This document shows, one piece after another, positions 36,938 to 51,756 of a stretch of DNA of 64,000 bases. A model generated the notes under the pieces. It had not been told where the DNA came from and made no database searches. It saw only the letters and a list, made by a program, of their open reading frames with translations. Numbering within the stretch: position 1 is the first letter of the stretch; every line of letters starts with the position of its first letter. Source of the DNA: Adineta ricciae (taxonomy: Eukaryota; Rotifera; Eurotatoria; Adinetida; Adinetidae); NCBI GenBank assembly GCA_905250025.1, contig CAJNOJ010000010.1:796964-860963 (forward strand), given 5' to 3'. The position numbers were made by a program, and so were the translations under genes.

Positions 36938-37415
36938 ATGCCGCACGCTGTTCACATATGCTTCGTCGTCGTACTTCTCTGTACGATGGTCAAGGCTCAA
37001 TGGATCACAGAGAAAATTGTTGAAGGAATTATCGATCGAGACGATGATTATTGGGTTGTCAAAAGTAAGCTTTTCTACAATGATTTGTTTTGTTACAATC
37101 ACGTTTTCGATCTCTTTAGCTAATGGATTAGTGAATCGTCCAAATTTCCCGGCGTATATTCGTTTCTATAATACGCATACACGCAAAAGTGAATACGAAA
37201 TCGACGTTTCGAGATCCGGTCAAATTCTCTATTACAATCAACCACCACAAATCATTTTTCTAACAACAGGTCACTACTGGTCCGAAGGGGATTCGTACTA
37301 TATCACGCTCGATGAAGGTGTACTCTATTCGAATGAGGTCGAAAACTCCACTGAATATTTAAGTCCGAAATTCTGGCAATTTCAATGCGTTCGACCAATG
37401 TACCAAGAAACCTGA
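36938..37415 (+). CDS. Secreted protein with signal peptide, unknown function
   Basis: Two exons. Residues 1-20 (MPHAVHICFVVVLLCTMVKA) form a signal peptide, probably cleaved before QWITEKIVEG. A short intron of about 60 bp (start near 37064, acceptor CTCTTTAG near 37120) joins WVVK to NGLVNRPNFPAYIRFYN. The mature part is a small beta-rich domain ending YLSPKFWQFQCV. Tyr and Phe are abundant, there is one NST glycosylation site, and few cysteines. No family recognised. A second gene starts 87 nt after its stop. Confidence 0.7.
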
Positions 37416-37480
37416 CTTCTGCACGAAACTTTTTTTGAACAATTCTTTTATATTATAAATATATAAGTTTTTATATCTAC

Positions 37481-37482
37481 AG
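37481..37482 (+). promoter_or_regulatory. candidate trans-splice acceptor before the downstream small gene
   Basis: TTTTTATATCTACAG ends 20 nt before the next ATG and 67 nt after the previous stop. Confidence 0.4.
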
Positions 37483-37502
37483 GCGCGTTTCTTTACTTCA
37501 CT

Positions 37503-37907
37503 ATGATAGACAACGAGAGTTTGCTGAATGATGATGATGATGAATATGAGTCGAATGACCAGCACTCTCGTTTGTATATAGATGAGAATCGTTTCCCTTC
37601 TTGGGATAATCAACAGCAAACAAAATCGACGAATACGGGCAATCCTTTTGAATTAGATTTTTTCTTCGTGTCGTCTCTCAACCGTTTCCAAACACGGGCG
37701 TCTCAAACGATTCTTACGTCAGATACGAGACGGTCGCGAAAACGACATCGTGCAACGTTGTGTCAAGCAGAATATTTTGCAACCAGTACGCAAGGAACAA
37801 ATACAACGAATGGTGATGCGAGTGAAAAGAACGAAGAAGAGCGAATTGAAGTCAGGAAAAGACCAAGAATGCAAACTGACTGTGAATCAGAACTTCATCA
37901 AAATTGA
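37503..37907 (+). CDS. Small hypothetical protein, acidic N-terminus and basic clusters
   Basis: 134 residues, not recognised. The N-terminus is acidic (SLLNDDDDEYESNDQ). The middle carries a basic cluster (RRSRKRHR) and the C-terminal part another (VRKRPRM), both of nuclear-localisation type, so a small nuclear protein is an inference. No TM or signal peptide. It follows the secreted-protein gene closely on the same strand. The open frame is longer than chance alone would readily give here, but no homology supports it. Confidence 0.45.
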   Translation: MIDNESLLNDDDDEYESNDQHSRLYIDENRFPSWDNQQQTKSTNTGNPFELDFFFVSSLNRFQTRASQTILTSDTRRSRKRHRATLCQAEYFATSTQGTNTTNGDASEKNEEERIEVRKRPRMQTDCESELHQN

Positions 37908-38159
37908 AAATTTTCATACATGTCCTATTTTATAGTCAATTTGTTTCTCAAGAAATTATATGTAAATCTATTCTTGTTGATTACAGTCATTGATATAGAG
38001 AAGAAACTAATTCATTTGAATGTATATATTCTGGATCGATAACTATATTCTAATGTACGTTTCTAATGAGAGAATCGAACGTAGTCGAGAGAAAAAAATC
38101 AAGTCAATAATGTACGGAAGAAAGTATTAAGTGAATGTGAGCTTTGTTTGTGAATTTGT

Positions 38160-41108
38160 TCATTCAAGTTCGATCAAGATCTTTCCATCTTCGACTGTTT
38201 CACCTTCTTTTATACCGACGAATTTGACCTAAACATACAGCTCGTATACAATAGAGATTTTCGATCGAACAGATTCACTTACTACTCCTGCTCGACCTGC
38301 TGTTAATTTGTTTTGCATTTTCATTGCTTCAACTACGCACACCTCTTGACCATCAGATACTCGTTGTCCAACTTTAACGCTAACAGATTTGACAATACCA
38401 GGCATGGGTGAAATGAGAACAGACGCGTGATCGATTATCTTCTTAGCTGGCATAAGTTTCATGTATTTGGCGGCGCGCGCTGGTAAAACGCGGAGATCGT
38501 ACTACGAATAAATCATTGTCAGTATTTGAAAACTTAGTTTTTCAAAAAGGAAGTTACTTTAGTTCCAAGGTAGATCAATGTTACGTTTCCTGTAGCGTCC
38601 ATTTTGAATAACTAAATGAGCATTTAGTAGGAAATTGATGTTTCAATTGGAAAGTTGTTCACTCACTTGCATCGTGGAAGGTTGACCATCAAAATCAACA
38701 TTGAGAACATGATCGCCCAATTTGAAATTATCTTTAATAGTTGATTTTTGTTTACCATCGATATCAACCTATTGAAAAACGCCATATTCTAGATGAATTT
38801 CATTGAAAACAGTACGAACTTCGAATTGTGAAACGCCATTTTTCTCTACGGGTGTTACACGAACTTTGCGTTTGAAGTCGCTTAGTGTTACTTCAAATAC
38901 CGAATCTTTCGGTGTATTAACCGTTGATGCTTGAGGGTGTTGTTTGAATGAACCATCTCGTGCGGCTTTCTTAGCAGCAACACATGCGGCCAATGAGATT
39001 AAATGATCTCGTTCTTCAGCTTTTAGTTGTTTGCCTTTGAAACCTTCCGGATAGACTTGGGGCAAATATTTGGTACTGATGTCTCCTTTAACAAAACGGT
39101 TTTCAGTGATGATATCTCGTAATAAGGAAATGTTGTTTGTAACGCCTTGACAAAAAGAGAAAAGACATAGTTTAGTTTTAGAAAGTCGAATTTGCTTCCT
39201 ACCGCGAATAACATAGGAATCTAAAGCTTGAGCCATGGTTGCCAATGCTGCTTGGCGATTATCTCCGAAAGTGGTTAACTACGAATAAAAAAAAACCGCT
39301 CTATCTCTATCAAATCAATAACACTGATTACTTTGCAAATCAATGGATCGTAATATAAACTAATCTCGCTACCTTCGGTGATACCACTATCGCACCGAAC
39401 ATTTGGAATATTACTTGGATCTTTGTATGATGTCAAACGACCAATTGAAGGAAGACCAAAAGCTTTGTAGGGATCTTCAGCGTAGACACGACATTCTACA
39501 GCCCAACCTTTGATACCAATATCTTGTTGTTTGACTTTTAGTTTGTGGCCTAGAAAAAAGATTGAATATCTATATAAATGAAGTACTATGTTTCGAAGAA
39601 TAAAACCTTTGGCAACTCGAATCATCTGATGAACAATATCAATGCCAGTCGTTGCTTCAGTGATAGGATGTTCAACCTAAAAAAGTACAAGAGGATGTAC
39701 GAACGAACGAAATTGAAAATGACGCCACGTACTTGAAGTCGAGTATTCATTTCAAGAAAATAGAAGTTACGTTTCGAATCAACCATAAATTCCACAGTAC
39801 CTACAGAAACACGACTTTTTTACGAGATGAACATCAGCTTTGTCTTACCAGCTGAGTAATATCCTACAGCATGAGCTAATTGAACAGCTTCTTCACCCAT
39901 CTTTCGTCGTGTTTCAGGATCAAGAAACACACTGGGTGCTTCTTCGATAACCTTTTGGTTTCGTCTTTGAATTGAACATTCACGTTCGTTCAAATAAACG
40001 ATATTTCCGTGTTTATCTCCAAGGATCTACGTGAAATGCCTCTACTTCTTTCAATAAAACAACTCATCCTATCGAAACAGACTTGAAATTCAATATGACG
40101 AGGATTATCGATGAATTTTTCCACCAACATTCGATCATCGCCAAAACTTGATGCTGCTTCACCCTTACACAATCGAAAATTTTCTCGAGCTTCCTTATCG
40201 TTCCAGGCCACACGCATGCCTTTGCCACCACCACCAGCCGATGCCTTGATCATAACCGGATATCCTAAGGAGAAAAAACATCCGATGAAACCCAACAATG
40301 TTTCTTGAAAACAAAACTCCTAGCATACCAATATCGTTACTGACACGGACACATTCCTCTTCATCCTTGACTTCTCCATCATAACCGGGTATCATGGAAA
40401 TGTTGGCTTTTCGTGCAATGATTTTGCTATGAATTTTGTCACCCATAGCTTCGATCGATTTACTTGATGGGCCAATAAATTCAACATTGTGATCGGCCTG
40501 AGTTGATTTATGTGAATTGATCATTCGTGAAACAAATCGAACTTACAAGTTTCTTAGCAAATTTTGTGTTTTCGGAAAGAAAACCATAACCGGGGTGAAC
40601 AGCTTCTGCGCCTGTTTTCTTAACAGCATCCAATATAATGTCTTCTCGCAGATAACTTTGTTTTGCTAGAGCAGGTCCAATACAAACAGCTTCATCAGCC
40701 ATTCGTACAAATAACTATACCGAACACGATCATATTCAAATCTTTATCAATGATTCTATTAGTCAAAGACATACTGAATTTGCATCGACGTCACTGTGTA
40801 CTGCTACTGTTTTAATACCCATTTCATTACATGTTCGAATAACACGACAAGCGATTTCACCTCGATTAGCAATCAAAATCTTGGAGAATTTCTACAAAGA
40901 AGAATAACTTTCGCCAGTGTGATTTCTCTCTGAAAAGTCTCACCGATTCGCTTGGATCGATTTGATCTCGGAAGTAATGTCCGTTCTTTCCATAGGTGAA
41001 GATGGATTTTGACGATTTCGTAGTGCTCTGCGTTGATTGCAAGCGTTTCAATAATAAAAAGCGACTTGTCGCTGACGAACGAGCACCAATAGTCCAGAGA
41101 AAATGCAT
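38160..41108 (-). CDS. PCCA: Propionyl-CoA carboxylase alpha subunit, mitochondrial
   Basis: Biotin-containing subunit that carboxylates propionyl-CoA to methylmalonyl-CoA in the mitochondrial matrix. Many exons with 45-70-bp introns. The N-terminus [25 protein letters not shown] is a mitochondrial presequence. The biotin carboxylase domain shows [31 protein letters not shown], the ATP-grasp loop [45 protein letters not shown] and a PCC-specific C-terminal part. The BT domain follows. The biotinyl motif is EAMKMQNKL (about 38310), and the protein ends [11 protein letters not shown]. An acceptor TTTTTCAG lies 2 nt before the ATG. All catalytic motifs look intact. Confidence 0.96.
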
Positions 41109-41371
41109 ATCTGAAAAATATTGCGTTTTTTGGTCTGTAATAACGAATGGTAAAATAAATTAATGAGAAAAATCTGACTGATAATCAAAGACTGGAAGAG
41201 AAAAATGCAATAATGCACAAACATGAACAAAAATAAATCGACAGAATCATCTTGTAAACGATTATCAGTTGATAAAGAAGAGGGAATCGAAATCTATTCT
41301 TCGTCGCTGGTTTTGGTAAAAATTCTAAAACGAAAATAAAGTCTTTTCACAAGACACTCTTAGCGAAAGAT

Positions 41372-42511
41372 TTACCTCTGCAGTTCTTCGAATGAATCTG
41401 TATAGATTTGTTGAGTGAGATTATTTACAACAGAATCAACCGTATTTGTTGGAGATGTATTGTTATTTAGTATAGAACGAAATGCTGAGGATGAACGATG
41501 ACGTATCTGATGAAAACAACTTGCTTGTAGTTCCGTATTTTCGTTAGTAACCAATCGAATAGTTTCTATTGATCGCTTTTGGCTTTTTCTTGTATGTTTT
41601 TCATCGTCTGTTAGAAGAGATTGAGAATAGATTTCATCACCTGTCAAAGTTAATAGAGCGTCCGTAATAGCATTCTCTACAAGACAATCTGATATGTGCA
41701 CGACAATATTATCCGTGGAAAACGACATTTCCTCAATTGATTGTTGAATAGTCTTATGAACAAATTGATCAGCATAGGAAGTAATCACTTGAATACGTTC
41801 AATAGGAATAGACGATGGTGAACGATCAAACAAGAGACAAGATGTATCATCTTCATAGGTTGAAGAACTATCATCTGTTATATTTTGGTAATCGATCTGA
41901 AAAGAGAAAGACAGGTTTAGCAGAGAATAATATCCAGAAATTACCTGTAGGAAAGCAGCACGAATTGAATGTTCGATTAGTTCATTGGCAAAATTTTGAA
42001 TATTTAGTAGGTGGTGGTGTCGTTGTTTGTCAACTCTAGTTGACCATGGTGTATTCAAACTGAATGAATATTGAATATCAAAAGACGGTTGGCGATTGAC
42101 GTTATGAGAAGATCGGCATCGTCCATGAGTTGATCTTTTCGATGTAGATAGATGTGATTCATAATGAACAAGATCATTTTTTGTAGCTGGTAATGAACAA
42201 CGTGGTATCGTATGGTGAAAAGGTAGATTTTTTTCGCGACGATTATTTCGACTTGACGATCGACATCGAACAATGATTTCTGGTTGAAGTGAACGATTCG
42301 GAGTGGAAATTGATGAATTGCGACATGGTAAAGAGGGTAATGATGAAGATGATGCTGTTGGAGTAAGTGAAATACATGGCGAAGAGAGAATTCGTGTTAA
42401 ACAATGTAAGGCACTAGAGATTACTTCATCCACTTGGTTCGTTGCTAAATTTAACAGCTCTTCAGAATAAATATTATCAAGTGAATTCTCACTAGTCGAC
42501 AGTTCATCCAT
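41372..42511 (-). CDS. Candidate A-kinase anchoring protein with repeated amphipathic helices
   Basis: About 360-residue Ser-rich protein in two exons. The intron is about 48 bp, between FLQ and IDYQN near 41900-41946. It contains five similar amphipathic stretches: NQVDEVISSALHCLTRIL, FANELIEHSIRAAFLQ, YADQFVHKTIQQSIEEM, CLVENAITDALLTLTG and SVVNNLTQQIYTDSFEELQ. The first and fourth fit the PKA RII-anchoring pattern fully (VxxVIxxALxxL and VxxAIxxALxxL). The FANELI/YADQFV style recalls AKAP3/4/11 and SPHKAP. No catalytic domain. The ATG abuts an acceptor (TTTTCAG) and lies 75 nt after the ASTE1 stop on the same strand. Identity is inference from the helix pattern only. Confidence 0.55.
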   Translation of the reverse strand: MDELSTSENSLDNIYSEELLNLATNQVDEVISSALHCLTRILSSPCISLTPTASSSSLPSLPCRNSSISTPNRSLQPEIIVRCRSSSRNNRREKNLPFHHTIPRCSLPATKNDLVHYESHLSTSKRSTHGRCRSSHNVNRQPSFDIQYSFSLNTPWSTRVDKQRHHHLLNIQNFANELIEHSIRAAFLQVISGYYSLLNLSFSFQIDYQNITDDSSSTYEDDTSCLLFDRSPSSIPIERIQVITSYADQFVHKTIQQSIEEMSFSTDNIVVHISDCLVENAITDALLTLTGDEIYSQSLLTDDEKHTRKSQKRSIETIRLVTNENTELQASCFHQIRHRSSSAFRSILNNNTSPTNTVDSVVNNLTQQIYTDSFEELQR

Positions 42512-42513
42512 CT
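42512..42513 (-). promoter_or_regulatory. candidate trans-splice acceptor abutting the AKAP-like start
   Basis: TTTTCTCTTGTTTTCAG followed directly by ATG, within the 75-nt gap to the upstream ASTE1 gene. There is little room for a separate promoter. Confidence 0.55.
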
Positions 42514-42586
42514 GAAAAACAAGAGAAAACAAATATATAATGGCTTGTCTATCTTGACGAAGATTTCAAAACGGAGGGAGACGTGA

Positions 42587-44683
42587 CTAAGCATCGATGT
42601 TCAATGAAGCTGCTGCATATAGATTATTGATAATATCTAAAACTATCGGTTGTTTTTGAAAGAGAACAGCGATTGCGTCATTCAGATTATGTTTTGTTTC
42701 GTAGTGCTCAACGAATGCATAGAAAAATGAGCCATTGAGAAACACATGTGCAGGTATTTGACATCGAAATGGTCGATTGAAGAAGTCATTCGCTTTCAAT
42801 GTATAAATATAAATCGTTTGCAAACAATTAAATTCATGGATGATGCTGCAATCAAAACTCTTCGAATGAAAAACTTTGCTTCTCATGGTTTTAAATTTCG
42901 ATAGGATTGCTCGGCGAGTATCTTCTTCCATTCGTATCGAATTGTGTTTATCATCGAGAGGTAATGACAACGGATCGATATTTTCCAAGAGATCGGTTTT
43001 CTTCTCTTGTAAATAAATCGACTTGACGAATGAAATGATTATCCCATAAAGATATACAGGTGTTAATTGACGAATGGAATACCAATAATGAATACTTAGT
43101 AACCAGAGGTGATAATCCGAATGAATTTGGGAATATCGTTCTCGTGATGAAAAGGGAATTTTCAAACATTTATAAACGAGATTTTCGCGTTCGAGATTCG
43201 ACAAAGAGCTCAGTTGATTAAGATTGACGGTTTCATTATAGTCATCGAGTGAATATGTGCATGCTTTCAATTGTCTTAACACTCGGTGATAAATGACAAC
43301 AGACTGATTATCCTGTTCGTCATCCCATTTGAGTAAAATTGTCAGACAAGGCAAAATGATTGGAATAGCATCGACATGAATTGATGATTCTCGTTCTAAC
43401 TCAACCAGTGCAGAGCAAATCAAACGACGATGGATCAGGACTTCAATAAACGATTCGGAAAGACGAAGATCGGTTAAAGCATCGAATATATAATTTGGAA
43501 TTGAATGATTACATTTACTTTTAATTTCGCATGAAACTTTGTCAATTTCATTGCGAATTTGTTCATCGTTCTAAAAGGAAAACCTTATTTGATCGAACGA
43601 ACAGTTTATCTGTATGCATTACCAAATCAAATGCGTGCAAATATTCTTGAGCTAATCGAACAAAATATGGATTTTTCAGTAGATTTTCATTGGTCGACGA
43701 AGCGAATCGATAAATTAATGTATCACTTGGATTTAAATAAGATTGTAATGCAGATCGAAGTTTCTTTTCGACCTTCGTTCTTTCTGAAACACCCTGAATA
43801 GGTTCCAATGATTTTTCTAAAGCTAATTCGACATTGTCAAACTGTTTCATCCATTGCATAGCATACCAATGTGTCGTCCGGAGTGTTTTCTTCGATTTTT
43901 TCTCGATTGCTTTAGTCACCGTTTCCATAATATGATTGAAAATTGTTTGTACTACCTGTGGAGCTATATAATCATTTCCACACAGACAGCAGGCAAGTGA
44001 AAGCGTGGAATGGTTCAAACCTGGAAATTCGTCAAGCAGATAATCGATTGTAAACAGTCGAGCAGGTAAATAATGGTACGAATCTTTCTCGATTGGATTT
44101 ACATCCACATAATCAAACGGAACATAACCTCGATGAAGATTATAACAATAATAATCACTGTCACGTGCGATTAAATAACAATCTAAATGATTTGCTAGTG
44201 AAACACATTCGTCATCCCCTTCACCGAGAGCTGATATATATGGAATATTCATTTCATCGAGTATATTGATGAATGTTTGTCGTAGCAGCAGTGGACTTAG
44301 ATCGATATTCACACTTAGTTTTGTTGAATAATCAATGCGTTTCTTTGACCTTTCGAGAGTGGTGGCCAATTTTCGATCATCAAGTCTTGCACCATCGAAA
44401 ACAACGATCACACTGAGGACAGAGATAGAAATCATCGAACATATGAAAAGATCTAAAACGAAACATACTTGATTTGACAAAGACGAAACGATTCGAATAG
44501 CTGTTTGCAGTAAACATAGAATTTGTCATATTCACCACCGAATAAGCAAGTCAAATTGCATTCTTTGTACATTTGATGATAAATCGAATTGCCATCGAAC
44601 AAAACGTTACAATTGTACAATTCAATTTCACGTAGTAAACCTAGTTTTTGTTCGATGAAGGTTTGAAACCCTCGAATGCCCAT
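42587..44683 (-). CDS. ASTE1: Asteroid homologue (ASTE1), XPG/FEN-like nuclease family
   Basis: XPG-like family member; human ASTE1 has been described as a structure-specific DNA endonuclease. It starts MGIRGFQTFIEQKLG, as in ASTE1, with VLFDGNSIYHQMY and FGGEYDKFYVYCKQLFESF. The next exon has VIVVFDGARLDDRKL, SALGEGDDECVSLANHLDCYLIARDSDYYCY and CCLCGNDYI, the acidic metal-site residues of the XPG N and I regions. A 50-70-bp intron (about 43570-43637) joins AFDL to NDEQIRNEIDKV. The C-terminal part (42587-43560) is poorly conserved, as in other ASTE1 proteins. First of a minus-strand trio with the AKAP-like gene and PCCA. Confidence 0.88.
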
Positions 44684-45124
44684 CTTCAGATAAAAACAAA
44701 GATAAATTTAAAGACAAAGATATTTGTATATATATTAAATACGTAAATAGTGTTCATGAATCTTTCGTGTATCAAAATGATGAGAGCAACAAAAACAAAG
44801 AAGAAGCATATGTACAAAAAAAAAAGACTTGTTCGAATGCACATTATCAATTGTAAGTAACCAAACAATGTACATTGTAATGTATTGCACGATATGAAAA
44901 AGAGATTTGTTACGAAACGAAGAAGAAAAACATAGGTTATTGGTTTGTCAGGCGTTACTCAAGATACATTCGAGAAAAAAAGTTAGTAAGTATGTTGAAT
45001 TCGGACTGAAAGCACACATTCGCACGCACGCAAAATAAAAGAAAGAAAGAAAACAAAGCTTGGCAGCAATCTGACGAATACATGTGTCTTTATTCAATGA
45101 TTTAACAGTGCACAAGGTGAATTT
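44684..45124. other. intergenic, CMIP to ASTE1
   Basis: 441 bp between two minus-strand genes. AT- and A-rich, no gene seen. It should hold the CMIP 3' UTR and the ASTE1 promoter. Confidence 0.4.
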
Positions 45125-48691
<3,567 letters not shown>

Positions 48692-50330
48692 TTACGATGA
48701 AATCTAATTGAACATATTGGATCTAACGATTCATTGTATCTAATCTTATTACCTGCTAGAACGACTGTGATGAACTAAAACGAGCGATGCAGCTTGCACA
48801 CTAATAGAATCTAAATAAAAGTCATCTAGAAAAGAAAAATACAGAGATTGAACTAACAGCAAGTCAATAACATCTGCTAGCATGAATAGAGCACGCAAAC
48901 GTGCCATAATCAAAAGCTAACTGATGTTGTTAGTCAATAGAAAACAAATGACTTTGAGAAATTTTATTAAAATATTCTCTCTGGCAGCGATTCAGCGCAG
49001 AAAGAGAAACGAGCATGGTCAATATACAGCTGTCACACGCAGATAAATTAAAGTTGACAGTTCTTGATGATGATCATCATCTCTGGTTCACTTAGATTCA
49101 TTAATGATTCGAGAAAGTCGAAGAAACCTAGCTAGGATTAGATAAACGAAGAAGTGGTGAAGAAAAAGAAGAAAAACGATGTCATCAATAGCGACATAGT
49201 CAGCTCATTGAAATATAGATGCAGCAAAGACATAGTTCAGAAGAAGAAAAAAAGAAAAAGAGATAGAGAACTATGTAGACGACATAAAGGAAGGAAAAGA
49301 AGAAGAAAAAGAAGAGTCGCCGAGAACAACGTCGACCATGGAATAAAAATCCCGATTTATGTGCTTCGACATACATTATTTGATGTAATACAACGATAGA
49401 AAAAAGAAAACGAAGAAAACTGTCGTTTGTAACCAAACAATAGAAAAAAGAACAAGAGAGAGAGAGAGAGAAAAGGCTCAGCGAACTACTTGTTTTCTAC
49501 TCTTAACATCATTGCAATTCCTTTCTAATTATTGAACTTTTTCATAAGCACTTTACTTATTTCCTTGTAAACAGCACAAACGGTACTTTCTCGTTCTGTT
49601 TCGAGTATATTTACTTATCATTAATAAATACCCATTTCACGTTTGTGCCTTGTATTCAAACAATTACTTATCTTTTATTAGATTTATCTAGACAACAAAA
49701 AAGTTGTTTTATGAATTATCAAAAGTTTCTTTCATATGCATATTTTTCATGAAGAAATCAAATCGACAAAAAGAACACGACATATTCATGTATTTTAATT
49801 CGTCTCTCCATCTGCTTTGCCATGGCATACAGATCTATTCTTTTCATTATTGCTTAGCTACATCAATCTAATATGAAAATCTATCTGAAATAAACAAAAC
49901 AAGAGATTCATTCGAATAGAAGAATCCTTTTCATGTTACATACACGAAGCTTCCTTCTAAAAACGTGTATGCACACACTGATGGAGATAAACATCAGAAA
50001 TAAAATTTAATATTTCACCGGATGCTCACACATACACATATATTTAAAGTAAATAATTAGCAGGGAGAGAGAAAAGCAAAAAACAAAAAGTTGAAATGTA
50101 GTTATTCTCGTATATTATGTCGTAAATATATGCTCTGCATCCGTTGGCAAGATCCAATAAAAAGTTCACATCTGACCGCTAAAGATGAATTGAGAAAATT
50201 GTGCACTAGTGAAAATAATCTGTTTCACTTCTGTCCATCTGGATCGACATTACTGGTTTTAGCATACACATGTCTTTCTAAAAGCGAAGAAGACAAAGAA
50301 GTTTTTCAATGATTTACATATCGAATGTCT
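48692..50330. other. intergenic with purine-rich tracts
   Basis: About 1.6 kb. A GAA/GAAAA-rich stretch at about 49154-49320 creates a spurious Lys/Arg-rich frame, and a (GA)n run lies at 49455-49471. The rest is AT-rich. A short frame at 50091-50312 is not supported. Confidence 0.45.
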
Positions 50331-51756
50331 TCACTCACCTTTTTTTCTGCAAAGCATATAAATTATAAATATAACTAATGGAATTATTAATAACAATCCA
50401 CTTAGACTGAATATAATTATAACAATAATCTTCGATTCATCATTGGACGGTGTTGAATTCGTCGAAGGAATTATAAATGATAATTTCGACGAAGAGCCTA
50501 ATGAATAAAAAGAGAATCTTGTCCTCAAATTTTCTCTCCAATTCTTCTCCTACTAGTTTCTGTGGACGATGATACGGAAATGAGACCAGCAAGACAGTCA
50601 GCATCACAGCTTAGTTTTTCGATCGAATCAGGAATAGTCAAATCGTTCGAATCCGATTGTTTATAGAACTCATTTTCATCACATGTGTCATATGTTCGAC
50701 ACGTCTATGTATAAACAGGAAGAACGTTTTAGTATGATGATAATGAAATGCTTACTCCATGACATCGGCGAATAATAAATTCGACGCGACTCAACACAGA
50801 ATCGTCAACAAAAAATACAATTGTGTGCGTGTTATTTTCAAGGATTTTGACAGAAGGATGAATACATCTATACGAATTCAGTAAGAAAGAATTGCATTTC
50901 CAAGGAATGATTTCTATTCGACATACTTTGGCAAGAACCAGTAGTTGATTGAATAGTGAATTTCTTCATGAAGTCGTCTAGCCCAAAGGATTTCAAATGA
51001 TTCATCAGGATCTGCACAAGTCGAGAAATGTGTCACAAAGGATTTTATTCGTTTTCTCTTACTTAATCTAGTGGATGTGATATTGATTGTATAGAGAACA
51101 GTTTCAAGATGATTTGTTTGAGTAACCAATATCGAGGGTGCAATAGGTTTGTACTAACGTAATCAGAACTTCGTTTTATCTCATAAAAAATTCTTTAAAC
51201 TTACATTTATTCGACAGTAAATACACGATGTTTCGCGATGATCCGATGAGATCTGGAAAATGCTCGAAACGATGTTTTTCTCGTTGAAATTTTGTCGATT
51301 GACTTACTAACGGAACTCTGAGATAGTGTTGCTCAAAACGCTCGACTCCACACTGATTAACTTGTGCTTGTTGTGTGCCACTTTGATTACAGATAGCTGT
51401 TTGATTAGCAAATTTCCACTTCAATACATCATTCTAGACGACAGAAGCAATTTAGTTGATACATCGATGAAAGTTGCCTTGATTACGAACATTAATTTCA
51501 TTGAAGACAAGAAAAGTACTGTTACATTGGATATCAATATCTGAACCAAACGATAATGTTTCAATAAATGGACAGTAGGTTTTGTCAGCATTTGACAAAA
51601 GTATATTTTCTCCTAAAGAAAACACGACGAGAATAGTGAATTCTTCGGCGAAAAAGAACAATCATTCCTACCTTGACATTCGCCCATAAAAACACTAAGA
51701 AAAATTAATATTCCTTGAAAGAAAAGAGTTTCCAATAAAGAATAACAGGTATACAT
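50331..51756 (-). CDS. Type I single-pass membrane protein with Cys-containing ectodomain
   Basis: Multi-exon gene, not recognised. The signal peptide is MYTCYSLLETLFFQGILIFLSVFMGECQ. An intron of about 58 bp joins it to GENILLSNADKTYCPFIETLSFGS and CNSTFLVF. Further exons contribute WKFANQTAICNQSGTQ, QCGVERFEQHYLRVPL, ETSCIYCRIN and LHEEIHYSINYWFLP, then a Cys-bearing stretch and a Ser/Thr stalk (STNSTPSNDES). The TM segment is KIIVIIIFSLSGLLLIIPLVIFIIYML, followed by CRKK. At the end a GTGAGT donor overlaps the last codons, so a cytoplasmic exon may follow below 50331. The ectodomain layout suggests a receptor or adhesion protein; that is inference only. Confidence 0.6.

Noticed and set aside
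49154-49399. Lys/Arg-rich open frame
   Set aside because: Produced by a GAA/GAAAA purine-rich tract; low complexity, no splice context, no family resemblance.
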